Source: Margaritifera margaritifera (Eukaryota; Mollusca; Bivalvia; Unionida; Margaritiferidae). From it: a DNA stretch of 64,000 nucleotides. Each line of letters opens with the position of its first letter. Within the stretch, counting starts at the first letter, position 1. The stretch covers positions 620,001 to 684,000 of the forward strand of contig JAQPZY010001432.1 in NCBI GenBank assembly GCA_029931535.1, given 5' to 3'. A model generated the notes under the pieces. The model worked only from the letters and a program-made list of their open reading frames with translations, did not search any database and was not told the DNA's origin. Below are positions 61,017 through 64,000 of the stretch, piece by piece. The position numbers and the translations under genes are program-made.

Positions 61017-62885
61017 TATAGCTTGTGCCGGAGGTCTGCTTTGACCATGACTCTTGCTATGCCCTTGGCACATTAGGTATCTACGCTGTCTGCCCGCAAT
61101 ATGGAATACATTTTAGGACTCAGGCCCACAAACTCGGCGTTGGGGGCTCCATTGTATTCATCCTTGAACTTACCGACGACCTTTTTGCTGGTGTTGCTTT
61201 TGAGGGTGTGGTCTGCGGAAAGTCACTCGTGTCGTAGATGGGTATCTTCGGCCATATCCAGGTAGAGGTCGTCCGTTTCCACCTCCAGTCGCAGACTGTC
61301 GGTGTCGATGTACAGTAGTCTGGCTTTAGCTCCATAGCGCGCCTTGATCTAGTTGTAATAAAAGTCGTACATCAAATGTTTTGATATGTCAAGGGCCGCC
61401 TGTCTCGTGTAGACTGGGCGGTTTAGCTCGAGTCTTGATTTTGTCGAGTGGACCGCTACGAGATCTCCCTCAAAGATCTTAGAGGCGTCGCAACTTGCCC
61501 TCATGCCCCTCAGGCCGGACAATATCTAAGCGGATGCGCTTCCGCAGATTTTCCACGGTCTTGCCACAGACAACATTGTTCACCAGTTTACAGCAGTCCT
61601 TGTCGAATTCGTTAGTTGCCTTGGCCCGAAGGTTCGTGTCTTTTCTGGATGTTAGGAACCATCCAGGGCTCTGGTCAAACACTAGTGCCCGGTGTATTTT
61701 GGTGATGCGCATCCTGAGACTAGAGTAGAGCTGGGCATTTCGGTAGTGTATAATGTATCAATCCTTCTTTAGCAAATTGGGTACCAGCTTCGTACAGCTG
61801 GTATAGCGGCCTCCCAGCTTGTGAACGAGGCAACGCTGGTAGATGGAAAGCCAATTTTCGGAGACGGTCATGGCTTCTGGGGCTAACGGGTAGTCGCTGT
61901 GATCGTCTTTTCAGCTCTTCTGGATATTCCAGGTCAACCTGGAGTAGGTAGTCTTTTGGCACGTTTGGGGCCAGGCAGCCTAGTCGCTTTTCTGCCAGTT
62001 TGGGGTCGACCCATCGGAAGCTTCCGGTGAGAAGACTCTGAGTCATGGCCTAGCCTTAGAGGTTATTTTGATCTAGATAGGTTATCCAGCTGGTAGGCTT
62101 GGCTGGGTAGTGGTCTGGGCATAGAGGGTTGTTAGCCTTCGTTTGCCTTCTACTGACCATCAATATGCCACCTCGGGTGCTTCTCTCGACAAATAAGTGC
62201 ATGTCAATCTCCGTGAACAGCTCGAGCTCTACGTCTGTGGTTTACAGTAGGGCGACCCAGTTCATCCCAGGGGTGCTAAAGTAATGGGCGGGGTCTAGGC
62301 CATAATCTTTCCTCCATGTGTCTCAGGAGGCTTCAAAGACATCATCCAGAATGAGGACACCACTTAGAAGGTAGAGGTCGTGATAGTCCCCCCATGATCT
62401 TGCAGCCAAAGGTGGACCATACGTTCTGTGCATGTTGGTAGTCCTCTGCGGAGATGCCCGTTTGAGAGATGCTGCTGTAGAGGGCATCGATGGTGGTAGC
62501 TGCGTATCAACAAACCGGTTCCAGCCGTCTATATACTCGTCCGGATGGACGCTTTTGGCTGTCAGAAGGGCGACATCGTGATCGGTATACAGATGGGTCA
62601 CGTGGACGGAATCCTTAGGAAGGTCAGCAGACAGCTTTTCCAGGTTACTGTTGAGAAACTCGAGGCTGTAGATAAACTGTAGCTGGCCCATGGAGAAGGT
62701 CATATACTTTTTTCTAAGTTGTTGACAATGGCGTTGTCTGCCGTTGAGGCCGTTCCCAGAGCCTCCATCAACAGGTGACCATTTTTAAAGTTGTGAAATA
62801 CGACGGGCGCCTTGGGGTTTTTTCCGGACTTAATAGCAGCTGGAGCTTAGAGCAGCTACGGGCGGCGCCTCTATGTGTACTGATA
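61010..62885 (-). pseudogene. polB: protein-primed family B DNA polymerase (GC-rich copy), decayed
   Basis: A nearly full set of pPolB blocks in order on the minus strand. HRGAAR at 62859-62876 is from the Cys/His module. VVFHNFKNGHLLMEAL lies at about 62765-62805. A frameshift near 62717 leads to SMGQLQFIYSLEFLNSNLEK (exonuclease) and GDYHDLYLLSGVLILDDVFE (62330-62395). DYGLDPAHYF and VELELFTEIDMHLF follow, then YLDQNNL, two stops, and VDLEYPEEL. After a frameshift in an A run (~61910) come GGRYTSCTKLVPNLLKKD, a stop, MRITKIHRALVFDQSP and CGKTVENLRKRI (61479-61865). After another shift there is LDISKHLMYDFYYN and the catalytic YIDTDS at 61296-61313. VVGKFKDEYNGAPNAEFVGL and AKGIARVMVKADLRHKLYLK reach 61010. 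At least seven stops and four frameshifts. The usual carboxy tail is missing. Confidence 0.9.
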
Positions 62886-62889
62886 TGAA

Positions 62890-63067
62890 TGCTATGGTAC
62901 TTAGTCTTTCTCTAAATGTAAGTTTATGACCATCACTAGGGTGAGGCGGGGATATGCGCTGGCTCCAGCGCTACTCTAATAGAGACTTTTGTTGCTTTGC
63001 GTGACCAGGCGCTAGGATGAGCTTTGCTATGTACGACCTTCCTAAATTGTCTTCTAGACTTTAGTCC
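62890..63067. other. GC-rich element DNA upstream of the polymerase relic, unassigned
   Basis: No polymerase similarity seen beyond 62885, although the amino-terminal region of pPolB would be expected here. A minus frame (62936-63157) is open but overlaps the zinc-ribbon frame and is likely a shadow. Confidence 0.3.
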
Positions 63068-63290
63068 TATGCATTGCAGGTTGTCCGCCTGATGGCCTCT
63101 CGACAGTGGTTGCATATTCTGTGGGTAGCAATAGTGCCTGCCCCGCATTTCCAGCACGTCATGACCCTTATCCCGTCTCTATATTGTTGGCATGTACCGC
63201 GCAAAAGGTGCCAGAGAATTTTGGTTCACACGGTGATGTTTGCCCCCAAGGCACCCAGGTACACGTGTTTTTTGCCGTTGGACCATGACT
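63068..63290 (-). pseudogene. Cys4 zinc-ribbon frame (mitochondrial L32-like spacing), one stop
   Basis: Reading leftwards from about 63290 the frame gives SNGKKHVYLGALGANITV, a stop, and TKILWHLLRGTCQQYRDGIR, then MTCWKCGAGTIATHRICNHC and a terminal basic stretch to a stop at 63068. C-x2-C, ten residues, C-x2-C with Gly after the second Cys and His before the third matches zinc ribbons. The order 'RD.....C..CG.....H..C..C' is like bacterial/mitochondrial ribosomal protein L32, with one extra residue. It could be a processed pseudogene of that gene or a small zinc protein of the element. Confidence 0.35.
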
Positions 63291-63299
63291 ACTGATTGT

Positions 63300-64000
63300 A
63301 TATCCTTTAACGCCATGGTTCGTGCCCTTAAACGTGAATTTTAACGCTTGCATTATAATATTGTAAGAAACTATCAAAATCACCATAGAATGTGTTCAAC
63401 TATATCTACTAATTTATTCGTCGTTGAAAAATGTTTATAAACTTTCTAAATCCTTTGCGAGCTAGCTACCGTTTTTCTGAACGTGTCAAAATTTGTCTAT
63501 TTCCGGAAGCTCATCCATGGTTCCTGCCCCTGAAAAAACTCCACGTGACGTAAGAATGGAATGTGACAATTAGGCCAAAGTAAATAGATCATTATAATGT
63601 CTCTGTATTTTCATTAATTGCATTTGTAATATATTTCATTGCTATCTTACGCATGTTAACTGCAATAAAAGACATTAAAAAAATGATGCCAAAAAGTATT
63701 TTAAAAAAATAATACATTTTTTCAAGCTATTTCTATATAATTGTCGTATTTAAAAGATACGCTGAACTTTTAAAATATTTTTTTCTTCAGTCTAAGTCGC
63801 AACAAAGATTTTTTCCCCCTACATTACAATGATCCAATAAAGAATTTCATACTGCATACTCTTCCGTTTGATTTATTTTTTCTAACATGATATAAGAAGT
63901 GCGTGTTATAGAAACGAAGTTTTTACATTGCCTTTGTCGTCTGAGAAATCTCTGTCGTGGATTTCCCACTAATAAAAAGGTAAAGAAAACCAACATGTGA
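63300..64000. other. no gene seen
   Basis: The composition returns to AT-rich at about 63300, marking the right edge of the GC-rich element. No inverted end was found here. Confidence 0.45.

Overview
This is eukaryotic nuclear DNA, most likely from a lophotrochozoan invertebrate and probably a mollusc. The DNA is AT-rich and gene-poor. It carries long pure (TA)n, (CT)n, (CA/GT)n and (ATT)n arrays, several minisatellites, and decayed LINE and Ty3/gypsy fragments. There are no closely packed genes and no operon structure. I found no intact host protein gene that I can name. The organism call is an inference from repeat style and from the kinds of retroelement and virus-like relics. No search was run, and all family assignments are from memory.

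Layout. 0-10 kb: the 3' end of a LINE (130-630), a small palindromic transposon copy (1757-1961), minisatellites with 97-, 39-, 45-, 40- and 73-bp units, and a SINE-like tail at 7.9 kb. 10.3-10.9 kb: two more copies of the palindromic transposon, one with a perfect 65-bp hairpin, and a 34-bp-arm palindrome beside them. 11.1-16.1 kb: the most interesting object, an AT-rich segment of about 5 kb bounded by diverged terminal inverted repeats of about 500 bp. It holds a decayed protein-primed family B DNA polymerase (pPolB, the Polinton/Maverick/adintovirus type) on the plus strand and a convergent open frame on the minus strand. 17.2-17.8 kb: nineteen copies of a 33-bp unit, open in nearly all frames. 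20.9-28.9 kb: a very AT-rich stretch with several decayed, coding-looking frames (a minus-strand coiled/membrane-type protein, small Cys-rich and membrane-type pieces, and a plus-strand capsid-like frame). These resemble the other genes that travel with pPolB in virus-like elements of invertebrates.

29.5-30.0 kb: a Ty3/gypsy RNase H fragment. 34.9-36.1 kb: four dense microsatellites. 40.0-40.6 kb: a Ty3/gypsy Gag relic kept in one frame with several stops. 41-54 kb: mostly featureless AT-rich DNA with microsatellites, a 58-bp and a 40-bp minisatellite, and one weak decayed frame at 46.3-46.8 kb. 54.2-55.8 kb: a truncated LINE reverse transcriptase. 60.0-63.3 kb: a block clearly richer in G+C than its flanks. 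It carries, on the minus strand, a second and unrelated-looking pPolB pseudogene (61.0-62.9 kb), joined at its 3' end to another decayed element gene (60.6-61.0 kb), with a Cys4 zinc-ribbon frame upstream.

The window is therefore a graveyard of mobile and virus-like DNA in a gene desert. Two pPolB elements of very different base composition sit 45 kb apart. All recognised polymerase, Gag and RT frames are broken by stops and frameshifts, so none should be functional.
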